Positions 19,281 to 32,060 of a stretch of 64,000 nucleotides of DNA are shown here, piece after piece. Under the pieces are notes generated by a model that saw only the letters and a program-made list of their open reading frames with translations, made no database searches and was not told the origin of the DNA. Source of the DNA: Sipunculus nudus (lineage: Eukaryota > Annelida > Sipuncula > Golfingiida > Sipunculidae); assembly GCA_026874595.1 (NCBI GenBank), contig CM049309.1:19161576-19225575 (forward strand), written 5' to 3'. The first letter of the stretch is position 1, and the number at the start of each line of letters is the position of its first letter. The translations under genes and the position numbers were made by a program.

Positions 19281-19732
19281 ACAAGGGACCCATGGGTCAC
19301 AGTGCTCAGCTGAATTTTGTAAAATTTAAGGAATTGCAAAATATGCTGAGTTTATATATTATATACAATACAGACTATATTACATACCTGCTATATGTAA
19401 TACAGACCTTTTCCCTGGCAAGTACCTATGAAACATATAGAGGAATTGTTATGCCAAATTTGAATAATACAACATCAGTGGTTTTAATATCAGGTAGTCT
19501 TGAAGTGTAAATATGGGATTTTAATGGAAAAGGTAGGTTTTTCCTTGATTTCTTGAAGGAACCAAGTTGCAGTGACCCAATTTTGTGTTTGGTAGAACTT
19601 AGGAACATCTAACTGTAAGTAGAATTTCAGATTTGTAGGTTCAACAGTTTCAAAAAGTGGCCTGTTAACAGACGTCCGGCAGGACAGCTGGCCAGATGGA
19701 CAACAGAAAAAGGACCAGGGACTGAGGACGGG

Positions 19733-19765
<33 letters not shown>

Positions 19766-20594
19766 GTGCAGGGCAGAGGGGAAGCCTGCTAGTAGTGGCC
19801 AAACTGGGCCAAGGCAAGCTTCCTAGAGTGGGTTACATAACACAAGTGAAGGCTGTAAGTACCTTTAGGTGGGCTAGATGTAAACAACACTTGACATGGT
19901 GTATGAAAACTTGAATAAAGGCTACTCTTTTCAATTAATTCCTTTGAAATTTAAGATTTTAAAAGATTAAATCCTTATGTATATATGCTGTGAAAATTAA
20001 ATCAACAGTGCTTTCAGGGAAAAACGTGCCATTACTAAAGTTGGACAAAATTTAAGGTATTGATTTTTATTTATGCTAATAACTTGAAAAATTTGCAAAA
20101 TTCAGATTTAATTTTGGGTAAACAATTGAATTTTGATTAAAAAAAGTTATATCCCTGAAAAAAAAGTCTCCAGCTTCAGCAATTCTCATGTTAAGTGAGT
20201 AAATATATTCTCTGATTTTTAAAAAATTGCATTATATTTGGGCTCATAACTTCAAAACAATATGTAATCATGACCACATTTTTGGTATGTTCATAGAAAA
20301 TGTATGGAAGAAAAATGAATACTAAATATGATAAAAAACAGATCAGTGGTTTTGACATAACTCAGCCTTGAAGTGTAACAATGGCTTTTTATGGAAAATG
20401 GAGGTTTTTCCTTAATATCTCAAAGGAAGGAAGTCCTAGTGAACCAATTTTCTGTATGGAAGGAGATTTTGGGGACATAGGATTGGTAGGTCCAACAGTT
20501 TCAAAATATGCCCTGTTAACGAACAGACAGCCGGACGGACAAAGGACCACGACTATATATAGCTCAGATGACTTATAGTCAGCTGAGCTAAAAA
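19281..20594 (+). mobile_element. Element B1 (terminal-hairpin family B)
   Basis: Starts ACAAGGGACCCATGGGTCAC then GTGCTCAGCTGA. It ends with a CCGGACGGAC run, GGACCACGACTATA and a hairpin AGCTCAGATGAC-TTATA-GTCAGCTGAGCT (20561-20589), then AAAAA. The start and the 3' hairpin share CTCAGCTGA. Related to B2, B3, B4 and a B5 start at 55614. It has two successive 3'-type modules (about 19480-19700 and 20150-20590). No coding capacity. The 3' hairpin and the absence of a target duplication fit a rolling-circle element, by inference. Confidence 0.7.
19734..19764 (+). repeat. 31-G homopolymer
   Basis: An uninterrupted run of 31 G inside B1, in G-rich surroundings. It could form G-quadruplexes, and its length in any assembly is uncertain. 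Confidence 0.95.
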
Positions 20595-23179
20595 TGGTAA
20601 CATATTTTGTTTAAGACAAAGATCAGTGGTGCCATGAAAAGCAGTAGTATTTTTTTATCCTTTAATTATTCATGAAAAGTACCTGTAGTACTAGTTTTTC
20701 AGTGTATCAATCCATTCATTGGTTCATAAGTTTTATACAGCATATAAATAAAATTTTGTCATGATGAAATTACTGATTATCACCTTTACCTAAATAATTT
20801 TCTAAATAAATATAATATCGACTTAATCTCAGTAATATAAAATCAGCTTAACCTTGATAATATCATGTCACCTTAACCTTTATGATTATCATATCACCTT
20901 AACCTTAATAATTATCATATCACAAAGAAAACTTGTTTCTAATACCACAGAAACAAAATGGAAATGTGATCACACATATTAAGATCTCATTTGGCTAGAA
21001 TTAGTTGGTTCTGGCCTTTTTTGCATGATGTTAATTCTGTGACGACTCACAACAGTATTTTCCACTTGAAACTGTGATTGACTTGATGCTCAAGGAGCCA
21101 GTCACCTTAATGGTGCTGACCTCTGCAGGTGACACTCAAAACTACATGTGACCACTGAATATCTCAGGTCATTTAGTGCAATTTGGTTGTACAACCTGAA
21201 TATGTAAGCCTATGATTATATAATACATGGGTCCTGATTTTAAGCTAAATTAAAAGCATTTGAGTGGAACTCCATTTAATGACAATCCAAGAGATGCTAT
21301 CATTTTCCATATAATATTTTCTATTATCTATTTTGGCCCTGTTTGCAATTTCCCAAGTATCAAAACATGACCACAACCAACATGCTCCTAGCACCTGCAT
21401 AAAACATCAAACTATAAAGAGCAAAAGGAAGTTATGTTCTCACCTTTATTTTTCAGTTATTTTGCTGCCAGGATTCCTCAAAACTTTGAACAGACGTTTA
21501 CAAAATAGGCAGTGGTGGGGGTTGGACAGGTAATTACTGTTGCTACAGTATGATGAAAAACATATTAAATGTTGGATGTGATCTGGACCTGGTCTGGATC
21601 TGGTCATTATTTATTTATTGGCTGTCCTGCTACTCACTAGAACAGTGGGTTCAAGTGGGTTGAATACCATCACAGATTATATTTTTTAGACAATATCTTT
21701 TTAAATTTTATTTAACACCTCTTTTTTTTACACCAGGTACAAATTATAACTAAAGATTTCTGCTGACTATTATATTTATAGAAATAAAAGTCTAGTCCCC
21801 ATGTAGCTTATTTAGCATCTCCATATCACAAGGATTAAACTGAAAAGAAATCATTGACTTCACATGTCTCTCAATACCACATAACATAAATTTTATAGAT
21901 CATTTAGATTAAGATATTGTTGTATTTGCTCAGCCGAGATTGAATGAATATAAAAACATGTTTCTTGACTGACCTTAGGAGCCTTAAAACCCCTGCAAAA
22001 ATGTTTTATTGCATGTTATTTAGTTATAAATTACCTCCTACATTGTCCTGTTATGGAATTTATATTAAATGATATACACAGTTCATATTGCTCCGAGTCT
22101 AGACTCCATAATTTATGTAAAACAGATATACACATGGAGAGTATTCAGTAGACGTCATATTTGCCACTAATATTATATACAGCTGTAACTGTTAAAGACC
22201 TAGATAAAAATCATGAGGATAGCTTTTTCATTTTAAAGACGTGTGAATGGGTAAACTTTTGTTACACAGATGTTAGTAGCGTAACGTGAAAGCACAACTG
22301 CAATTGTATGATCAATAACAAGAGATTCTCTAGCTCACAATAGGGTCTCCTGGCTCTCCAATGTGAGCAGACAGATATGAACAATAAAAGGAACGAAACC
22401 TCTCTAAACAACAGCGATTTCCTGGCAGGATTATTACTGTGCACCCTGCAGAGCATAACGTGCTATAACTAGGTTTATTTGCGATTTTTCTCAGACAGTG
22501 CTCCAAGTATTACAGCTTGAAACAGAATGATTGGGTGCATGTATGGAGAATAGAAATACCGTGACTTCACTCATGTCACTAACGAACCTATTCCCAGAGG
22601 TCTGTCACAAATTAAATTAACTAAATACGCAAGGCATCCCTCTCGCATCACAGTCACAATACTGCACTGATCCCTGGGAGTTTAGCTAGAAACGATGATG
22701 GCGAGTGCGAAAAATGGACGTTAAAAATTCCACTCCCACTTAATGTGTCGTCTCATAAGGAAGTCAATCTCACCTGATCCACTGCAGAGTCAGGAAATAC
22801 GTCTACTCAGCGCAACAAGCCACGACTAATGGAACCCTCTTTGATGTCCAGCATATTACCCTAGATGTGGCCAATGAGTAATCTCCCAGTTTTCTGGTCT
22901 CTCCATGGACATTTGCTGGCTGATCTGAAGCTGTTACAGTAAGCATAAAGACAAAGCTACAACACTGTGCTGATTCTGATACATCTATTGAGAGGAAATA
23001 AACTGCATGTACTTATCCCAGCTTGCTTTATGCTCTCAATGGGATGTTTTGAGACCACACTTACCTGGTAGCACAGCTAGGTAATTATTTTGTGGGTCCC
23101 AGTGCAATGCTCATTGACTGAATGAAAGGCAGCAATGTTGAGTGTTTTAATGTTCACAGAAAACATAATATGTTTATTT
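20595..23179. other. Spacer with a short minisatellite
   Basis: At about 20816-20935 a ~35-bp unit (ATCACCTTAACCTT-AATAAT) repeats about 3-4 times. The region 22540-22960 is less AT-rich and non-repetitive but has no open frame of note. No gene recognised. Confidence 0.4.
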
Positions 23180-24010
23180 CAACCACAGCACCACACCATC
23201 CAAACCTGGTGGACACCACTCATATCAAATTTTCACTGAAGCACTTCCTAACCCATTTTTATATCTCATGAACATCACATAGTTTATACCTGACCCTACA
23301 GCCACAGCACCACACAATCCAAGTCTAATGAACACCACATACTTCATACCTGACCCTACAACCACAGCACCACACCAACCATGTCTAATGAACACCACAT
23401 ACTTCATACCTGACCCTACGACCACAGCACCACACCAACCATGTCTAATGAACACCACATACTTCATACCTGACCCTACGACCACAGCACCACACCAACC
23501 ATGTCTAATGAACACCACATACTTCATACCTGACCCTACGACCACAGCACTAAACCATCCAAATCTAATGAACAAAACACAGCTCAAAACTCACCATACC
23601 ACCAATACATCCTACCACCATAGCTGCACACCATCCACATTTAATGAACACCATGCACACAGCTCATACCCTGCCCTGCCACATCATCACCATATTTTCT
23701 ATATCTAATGAAAACCATAGATGAAAAGAACTTACTCTCACAACACCACAACATTTAAAGAATGCCTTATGGTGCATACTGAACCACAGCACCACACCGG
23801 CCACATCTGAGAACACTACACAGCTCATACTCCACCTTACTACTTCAGAACCACATCATCTAATGAACACCATACAGCTTCTACCAGAACCCAGGACCAT
23901 GTGCACTGCCCCCACACCCCATGAATACCACAGTTCATACCTGGTCTCCATGAACATGGTACCACACCAACCACATCTGATGACCAAATCCATGTCATTT
24001 TTGGTATTTG
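23180..24010 (+). repeat. 60-bp minisatellite
   Basis: The core at 23281-23560 repeats every 60 bp exactly (CTAATGAACACCACATACTT then CATACCTGACCCTACGACCA), with four nearly identical central units. Degenerate units extend on both sides, to about 24010 on the right. Because 60 is divisible by three, frames stay open on both strands (23328-23708 plus, 23225-23587 minus), each with 20-residue repeats; these are not genes. Confidence 0.9.
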
Positions 24011-26639
24011 CACAATAGCACCACACTACCCTGAGCTGTATGTAATTTATTTTTCAGAAACTTATGATGGACTTGCCCTTATAATTACTGTATCAAAAAT
24101 AGGGGGAAACATTTGCTTATTCAAGCTGACAGTATGTGGATAGCTGTTTATTTGATTATCTGTTGGAAAAAATTAATTCATACAGGATATTTAATGCCTT
24201 TGTCAAAATAATTTAATAACATTCACAATTCATGTGGTAAAGATTGAATATTACACAACCTAAAGTTTGTGTAATGTCTTATTCCAATATTTCTATTTGC
24301 ATTTCTTTAAATGATAAATATAACTAAAATTAATTCAGAAATGCCGATCTTCATTTAGACCAGGAAAAGAATATCTGTGAAGTGTAAAATGAGATATATC
24401 CCAGCTTAAATTCAATAATAGAATGCCCATCATGCTTAAAACCAATTTAACAACACTTTTATAAAGACGCACTCATTCAATCATCCAGTCTCGTTAACAA
24501 AACAACTTCTCTTTGACCAGTGTTAGCAAACAAAATTATACTCCATCATACTAACTGGTTTGTGAAGAAATAAAACTGCTCACTGTGGTTAAATAATTCG
24601 GTTTTTGTTCCAATCATGCCCAGAGTAAGTCCATCACGATTTGACAAGCTCCCGGCTGGATTTTCTGAAATGGCCATTGATTAATTACCATAAGGACCAG
24701 AAATATCTCAACGAGTAATTCGTCATAAACGGATGCCTGAAGTCGGCATTGCTCTGACCAAAAATGGCTCTCAGTTCTTTTCATTAGTCATACATTTCTG
24801 CCTAGATCAGAATTTTTTTCTAAATATAATTTAAATTTTTGTAAACCTTTTTTATATGACTGGGTTCTCTCTCACAGTATTGTTCAATTTAGATCCCACT
24901 TGATAGTGTCAAGGACTGCTGTTTACTTTATTTATTAAGTAAGTGATACTAACATACATTCTTAATTATATCAAATTCTGAATGAATTTTATGAAGGATT
25001 TTTCTCATATAAATAATCATTTTTCTTTATTTCATCAATTTGTACACAAAATTTATACTCTGGTATTTAGTTCTGGGAATTAGATGTAAATGAATAAATT
25101 AAAACTTGATCATTAGTAAAAATCATCTACCTCTACTGACAGATATTCATAATAAGTGGGTTGGTTAGATATATCAAGTTTCTGGTATACACATGTATAT
25201 AATAATTCAATAATTCTATAAATGTCTACAGGTAATGATCAGCAATTCCCCCCTGTTTTAAAAAAATTTTCCTTTGGAATTATCAAGTTGTCGTTGAAAT
25301 TTAACGTCCCTACGCCTATTTAAAGCTTAATTAAAGAGCCTCCCATGAATGTGTTGCACTCGCGACACAAATATAACCTAATTTTCTGCACTCACAATAT
25401 TAAGTGAAAGGTGCATGTGGACATCATATCTACCTGTCCTAACGGTATGGAAGTTGTAACCCAACCGAGTAATGCGTTGTCTAAAATGCCTGTTTGTCCT
25501 AGGCAGCTTGTTGTTTACCTAAGCACAATACTAATCTGGTTTAAAAATGACAAAATAGCCGTTTAAAACAGCGAAGTTTATGGTAAATTCCAACAATCCT
25601 GTTGTACACCCGGTCCTGGTTTTGCATGCAAGTAGCAAAGTCATAGCATATATGTCAGATACATGGTTTTCTAGCGGAGTTAAATGTAATAAGAGTATAA
25701 GACACCTTTGATAGGTATGTTTAATTCTCACAACAAGTTGTGAATGATCTTTTAAGTTATTTGCAAAACTTTTTATTCAATTGAAAATCTTACTAAAAAA
25801 AACTCCCAGAGACAGGCAGTCTATAGATGGGTCAACATTAAACAGTTCTTGCCACTGATGTTGCAATGCATGGTTTGCATCCCCACATTTGATGCTTTTC
25901 TCATTATTTCTCATATTGCTTACAATAATAAAATTTTTTCTTTAGTTACCACTTACTCATGTAAACAGATAATAAACAGATCATAATTTTTATCAATGGG
26001 TGCAGTATAAATTTACATAACTAACCCAATTTGTCCAGAAATTAATCTAATCAACCACTGCATCAATTTTCAAATCAGCTTGTTAGTAGAGTTAGCATGT
26101 CACAGTAAAATAAAGCTTTATTTAAATCACATACATGATAGTCAGAACAAAATACAAATTAAACACAATTTATTAGATTGAGTTGGATACCATATACACT
26201 TGCAGCTGCTATATATTATACAGCAATTTATATTTTATGATGCCGTTTTTCATGCAGACCTCATATTCCTCAGTCTCATAAACTGAGGTCATCCCCTCAA
26301 TCCGCCATCATCCTGACCTGCGGGCTACTTCGAACATTAGCCTGACCCTTTAACTTGATTTGGCCCCTAGGACCCTAATCTCCAGAATATTGATCTTTCC
26401 AATATGCCAGTATTCACACTTAGGCATCTTCTCAATAAAAATTTACACAGGGATAACGGGCCGCAGGTGTTTTAACAGGTTAAATTATTTAGCTGTTACG
26501 TAGTCCGTGAGTGCTTTGCTATAAAGTGATGAAGTATGCACTTAGTGTGGTATACAAGCTGTCATATGAGTTTAATATATTAGTGGATGTATTACCTCTC
26601 CAACTAAACTAAATGATAGGAAGAGATGTACTGGAGTAG
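24011..26639. other. AT-rich spacer, no feature seen
   Basis: Long AT-rich stretch. A moderately less AT-rich patch at 24600-24780 is non-repetitive. No gene, RNA or mobile element recognised. Confidence 0.4.
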
Positions 26640-27270
26640 TTAAAGAGCTGCACTGCAAGGTAGTGGTACCCAAAGTTAAGCCTAAACCTAAGTTAACATG
26701 GTGCCCAAAGTTGTGCCTCAATCCAAGTTAATGTGGTGCCCAAAGTAGTGTGTCAGTCCAAATGGGTGTGGTGCCAAAAGTTGTGACTCAACCCAACTTG
26801 GTGTTGTGCCCAAAGTTGTACCTCAACCTTAGTTGGTGTGGTGCCCAAAGTTTTACCTTAGCCTGAGTTACAGTGGGGCCCAAAGTTGTGCCTCATTCCA
26901 AGTTGGTGTGGTGCCCAAAATTCTGCCTCATCCCAAGTGTGTATAGTGCCCAAAGTTGTACCTCAACCCAAGTTAGTGTGGTGCAAAAAGTTTTGCCTCA
27001 ATCCAAGTTGGTGTGGTGCCCAAAGTTGTGCCTCATCCTAAGTTTGTGTTGTGCCCAAAGTAGGCTTAACCAAAGTAACTTGGTGTGATGCAAAAAGTTT
27101 TGCCTTGATCAGTCAAAGTTGGTGTGGTGTATCTCCAATGTTTTGCTTCATCCCAAGTTGGAATGGTGCAAAAAGTTTCACCTCAACCCAAGTTTGTGTG
27201 ATGACCAACGTTTTGCCTCAATCCTAGTTAGTGTGGTGCCCAAAGTTATGCCTCAACCCAGATTGGTGTT
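26640..27270 (+). repeat. 35-bp minisatellite
   Basis: Units GTGGTGCCCAAAGTTGTGCC then TCAACCCAAGTTG recur every 35 bp in the first part (GCCCAAAG-type motif at 26703, 26738, 26773 and 26808), becoming irregular toward 27270. About 17 units. Open frames across it (26873-27088, 27119-27394) are repeat artefacts. Confidence 0.9.
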
Positions 27271-27870
27271 TCTCAGTGGGAGTCTCCCACTCAGACAAAA
27301 GATAGTCAACTGTTACATAACTTGTAATAGTGAGAGAACTTGTCATATCAAAATTCACACTGAAAATCTGGATGTGAAAACAATTTTTTGGTAATGTTTA
27401 CAATGCATGGCAGCCTCAGAATGCTGTTACTTAAATCAGACCAGCTGTTAATTAGGTATGTTCATGTATTCTATATACAGCACACTCAGTCTGCAAAAAA
27501 AAATAAAACTCAACACTAAACATAATAAACATATTGGTAAATTTCGATGCATGTTCACTGAATTTCTGATCTTACACAGGCAAGTCTCCCACAGGTTGTG
27601 TGACTGACAGTTGAAGTCATGCAAGGTACAGGAAATGATAGCGGTATTTATAGAGATGGGATTAACACTTAGGTTTATATATTCACATGTATTCTTTTGT
27701 ACCTGTTTCACATGTATTCTTTTGTATTAATTCCTCACTCATAGCCATATGTTAATAATACTGGCTGAGTTCAGGGAAAACAATGCAATAGGATATAGAT
27801 GGGACTGCAGTGCAGTTTTCTGTGTGACTGATATCATGGCTCAGAGTAGATCCTATCAGAGCAACATGAA
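27271..27870. other. Spacer with traces of a dispersed repeat
   Basis: A CACATGTATTCTTTT motif occurs twice (about 27683 and 27708) and again near 56605 with similar downstream blocks (TTAAT...CTCACAGCC), suggesting an old dispersed repeat. No gene recognised. Confidence 0.35.
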
Positions 27871-28065
27871 TTCCTACGTAGTCATGACACAACTAATGTA
27901 TTGACATATACCTCCTTCCTGGTCAGCACAGAGATGAGACCTAAAATATAAATATTTGTTTCTAAATTATTCCTACTTAGTCATGACATGACTAATGTAT
28001 TGACATATACCTCTTTCCTGGTCAGCACAGAGATAAGGCCTAAAATATAAATATTTGTTTCTGGT
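27871..28065 (+). repeat. 99-bp tandem duplication
   Basis: Two copies, starting at 27871 and 27970, share TTCCTAC-TAGTCATGACA, TATTGACATATACCTC and CCTAAAATATAAATATTTGT with a few differences. It is a recent simple duplication. Confidence 0.9.
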
Positions 28066-28076
28066 TACATGCCTAA

Positions 28077-28107
28077 CCCCCCCCCCCCCCCAAAAAAAAA
28101 AAAAAAA
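28077..28107. repeat. C-run followed by A-run
   Basis: About 14 C then about 17 A. This is a low-complexity tract with no function seen. Confidence 0.9.
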
Positions 28108-28358
28108 CAGCGACCAAACAAATTTTATAGAAAAATTCACATGCCAAAACTGGAAAAAGCAGACAACCATTGACTTATCATTCCACATATTTGTCCAGTA
28201 TATAACCATTCCCAAGTGTTAGAAAAGGAATATGTGCATCATTTAACATGAACAAATACTAAACTGCCTAATAATGTGATTTATTTTAAATAAAAAAAAG
28301 ATTGTTTTCTGAAAATACAGTGGCCTACAAAAGGCTCCATCAATGGATTAAATAGGCA

Positions 28359-29871
28359 TGTTGAGGGAAGAATGAGAATCTGGGAAGATCCAGAATCCTC
28401 CCGGGAAAATTAGAATTCTGATTTTTCCACGGAGAAATGAGAATCCAGAGATGGTAAGAAGGGATTCCCATTCTTCCCGGGAAGAATGAGAATTTTCCTG
28501 GGACAAATGAGAATTCCAGTCTTATTGATGCCAACTTAACTCTTTTAATTTTTTTTCATACTTCTTTCTCTTTTTCAGAATGAAACTTTTATCATCTTTC
28601 TTTCACATTAATTCTGGACTGTTCAATCGTAAAAAAAAAAAAAGTTTTAGATGATTGTGTCACTGTATTGGACCACCTTGGCACGTTTTTCTCAAATACA
28701 TGATGGATATCTAACGACAATTACCTGAACTTTATTGCATTTAAAAAAGAATGCACACACTGGTTTGTTTGATTACCAGTAAAATGGAAAGTTCATATTA
28801 AATGATTTCCTGGTGTTACATATTTTGATATTTTGCTGGGCAAAAAAGAACAACTCTTTAAAAATGTAATGCTACACAATTATTTGTGTTGGTAATTTTA
28901 GAGTGTTGACTAAACACATGTCAAACATATACATTATGACAATTTACAACTTGCAAGAGATGTAGGTTAATCTATAACATTCTCTTCTCATTATTTCATA
29001 TAGTTTTGAGCAATTGTTGTCACATCTCGGTCGCATATGAATTCTTAATTCCTCCTTTTGAACATGTCTGGAACTAACATGAAAATATCTGGTTCATTAA
29101 TTCATTTATAACTGTGCCATGTTAAACTTTTTCATGCAACCTTTTCATCAGTGTAAGAGATAAAAATGTACAATAAGGGTTTTACCCCAGTTACACTTTA
29201 TTGTTTAGCATATAAAATAACAGGTATATGTTTTTCAAGGTTGAATTTAACATGTATAGATGTCAGAAGCTCACTGACAACTTTTTGGAGGTGTTAGTCA
29301 ATCTAACATAGATGTTTATCTTCACTTAATTGTAGATTAAAAATATTCACATCTAGAAATCTTCATAACTGAATCATGTGTGCTAAGAACTAATATGTAA
29401 ATATCAGGTATGCTTGTTTTCAACTTTCATGTATGTGACGGGTTTAGTACTATCATTTGTGAATAAAACTGATTTTAACAGAATGTGTTTTCTACTTTTT
29501 TTTCATGACAAAAATGTTGCTGTTCTTTTAGCAATGGTCAGTTAAAAACACTATATAATACTATAATACCATAGTAAAATAAGCAAACTTAACTCACCTT
29601 AACTATTAAAAGGATATCTTAACAGATTGGAGCTGGCTGGGACAAATAAGAAGTCTGGTTTTTCCCAGAAAAAATCAGAATTCTCATTCTTCCCAGGAAA
29701 AATGAGAATCAAATCATAGTATGAAATGATTCTCATTTTTCCCTAGAAGAATGGGAATTCCCATTATCCCTAGGAAAAATCAGAATTCTCATTTTTCCTG
29801 GGAAAAATCAGAATTCTCATTTTTCCCAGGAAGATTCCGGATCTTCCCAGATTCTCATTCTTCCCTCGACA
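28359..29871. mobile_element. Foldback-like element with repeat-built inverted ends
   Basis: The left arm (28359-28525) and right arm (about 29635-29871) are inverted copies: the left starts TGTTGAGGGAAGAATGAGAA and the right ends with the complement of TGTCGAGGGAAGAATGAGAA. Inside each arm, units of about 25-30 bp built on GGGAAAAATGAGAATTCT repeat in tandem. Long inverted arms made of tandem repeats around an unrelated ~1.1-kb middle define foldback-type elements. The middle has no transposase frame. No clear target duplication was found. Confidence 0.8.
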
Positions 29872-30462
29872 AGTATATGGAATGAAGGGCAAATTGCACT
29901 TAAAAATACCAAAATGGTAGATCATGACAGGAAATGGTGTGATGTTAAATGTGCTCTGTAATACTATTATTTAATTTTCCTGTACAACTTCAGTACTGAT
30001 TGATTGTAATTCTTTTTGGAATGAAGCTGTTAAAAATTTCTTTAAAATTAATTGTTTTTCTCTACTTACCTTTTTTTTGCTATGTAATAAGAAACAAAGA
30101 TTTTTTTGTGGCCTAACAGAATGGGAATGTCTTTCGTATTTACACTATATTCCAGTATCCCACATTCACTCTTTCCTCTGGTCTACTGTCTACCTGTCTC
30201 TATATCTATACTCACTGTCTACTCTGATTGACTATATTTCTGAGAAAGAAGTTACAAGGAGACCAGTTAGCTGCTTACTAGATATTAATAACTAAACATT
30301 TAATCACCTGCTTGATGTGGTAATTCAAAACAGAGGGCTGATATACAATACATATAATCAATACAAGAATCATAATATTTATATATAGCAAATGTTTACC
30401 CTTCATATTGAACTCTTCATGATGGACCAAGGTATCTTACAGGAAAATATTTTCTTATCTCT
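29872..30462. other. Spacer, no feature seen
   Basis: AT-rich DNA with no recognised gene. The open frame at 30077-30295 has no domain. Confidence 0.45.
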
Positions 30463-30731
30463 CAGAGCTCGACATTAACTTGGGAATGAAGGTACCTGCC
30501 AAATCAGGCAAGAATCATCTAGCTTTTACTTGCCCTACATGAACTTTTACTTGCCCTAGAAAAATCATTGATTGTATTAAGAACACAAACATCTTTTTTC
30601 AGTTCTTTGATTAAAGGTTTATGTTGGAAACCCACTTGGGCAAGTAGGAGGTAACTTCCAGTTGCCCTCCCACTATTTTCTGGAACTTTCATTTGCCCCA
30701 GGCAAGTGGTTAACTGTTAATGTCAAGCCCT
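30463..30731. mobile_element. hAT-like MITE
   Basis: Left end CAGAGCTCGACATTAACT, right end AGTTAATGTCAAGCCCT-like (TTAACTGTTAATGTCAAGCCCT), inverted with a few mismatches, 269 bp apart. CAGRGCTYGACATTAAC ends are, from memory, typical of hAT-type short elements in several animals. ACTTGCCCTA motifs repeat inside. I could not confirm an 8-bp target duplication. Confidence 0.65.
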
Positions 30732-31689
30732 CTCTATCATCCAAGTACATGATTTTTTACTAAATTTCAATTTAATCAACTTGAATAACTTGTTGATTTG
30801 CTTGATATTTTTGATTTAATGACTGTGACAGACGGCGTTATTTAAAAATGATAACAGAGGGAAATTTTATGAAGAATGATTAAGTGACCCCATTAAATTC
30901 TGACATAGCTTCAGCTTCAAGTGAAGCAGTCAGGATGTGACTAATCTCTCTCAAATGTCAGAGACTTTCTTCAAGAAGATGAAAACCAGATTCAATTTCA
31001 AAATGATTTTCTTTAGAAAGTGTGATTTCCGGCTTCCGATCTTTGATAAGATCAAATAATTACTGCGTGCCATATTTTACCACAGTTAGTTAAAAGAATC
31101 TGGCTCTTTTGATAATGATTTCTGTTTGATCTGGTTCATGTTTAATCAGCCATGTTACAAACACAACCACTTCAATCCCTGTTGCATGCCTCCACAGATT
31201 AGCTTAACGCTACAAGCATCGACCAGGTGACAAATTATCTGTTGTGACTGGATTCTAATTTGGTTTGATCATCTTGTTCCCCAAAAATGAGGGTGTAAGA
31301 AGAACTGAAATAATGTGACAAAACATGAAAGCTTTGCTCAATAAAACAATTTTGTAATCTGCCACATGTATAAAATATTGAATCATAGCATCCCCTTTGC
31401 CAATTGTCATTTGAGCTTTTTATAAAGAAGACATGGATAAAAAGGTCTAATCTAACAACGTTTATCAGTTGTTAATCAAACAGGGCAAACATCCAAAAAC
31501 ACACAGATTTCATTAAAATAATGGGACAAAAATTGGAATGATTAATAAATTTCTTGATTTCCAGCCAATGATGTGTAATGTCTCCGAACTGGAGTTCCAC
31601 AAACAGAGAACTCAGACTGGGAAGGGGTTAATGGACCTCCAAATTATCAACTAGAATTACTTTGTTTCTGCAGTTACAAAACAGGTATA
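30732..31689. other. Non-repetitive spacer
   Basis: No gene, RNA or repeat relation seen. Confidence 0.4.
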
Positions 31690-32060
31690 TGTCTCCCCTC
31701 CCTGTGGGCCCCAATCCTAAAATATGAGGGAAAATATACAGACTACTTCAAAATCTGAAGGATTAACAAAAATCCTAGAATTCTGCTCATTTGACCTTGA
31801 AGATAGAGGTCACATTCACCAGGTTTTCGAACTAATCTGAGAACTTGGTTGACACAACCTGTTCATAAAATTTGAGGGAAAAATTTGCATTACTTCAAAA
31901 GTTATGGGTTCACAATTTTTTTTATTTTGGCTTATTTGACCTTGAAGATTAAGGTTGAGGATAGTTATTTTTAATTTTGGGAGATACTAGTGGAAACTAT
32001 TCAAATTTCATAGAAAAATACTGAGAAGTACAAAAATCATTGTGTCCACAAGAAATGACA
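31690..32060 (+). repeat. Two degenerate ~140-bp direct repeats
   Basis: Two units share AATATGAGGGAAAA or AATTTGAGGGAAAA, TTACTTCAAAA, CTCATTTGACCTTGAAGAT or CTTATTTGACCTTGAAGAT and AGGT-type blocks. It is probably a remnant of a larger tandem-core element; type unassigned. Confidence 0.55.

Noticed and set aside
23225-23708. 120- and 126-residue frames on opposite strands
   Set aside because: Both are products of the 60-bp minisatellite.
26873-27394. 71- and 91-residue frames
   Set aside because: They run through the 35-bp minisatellite and lack any domain.
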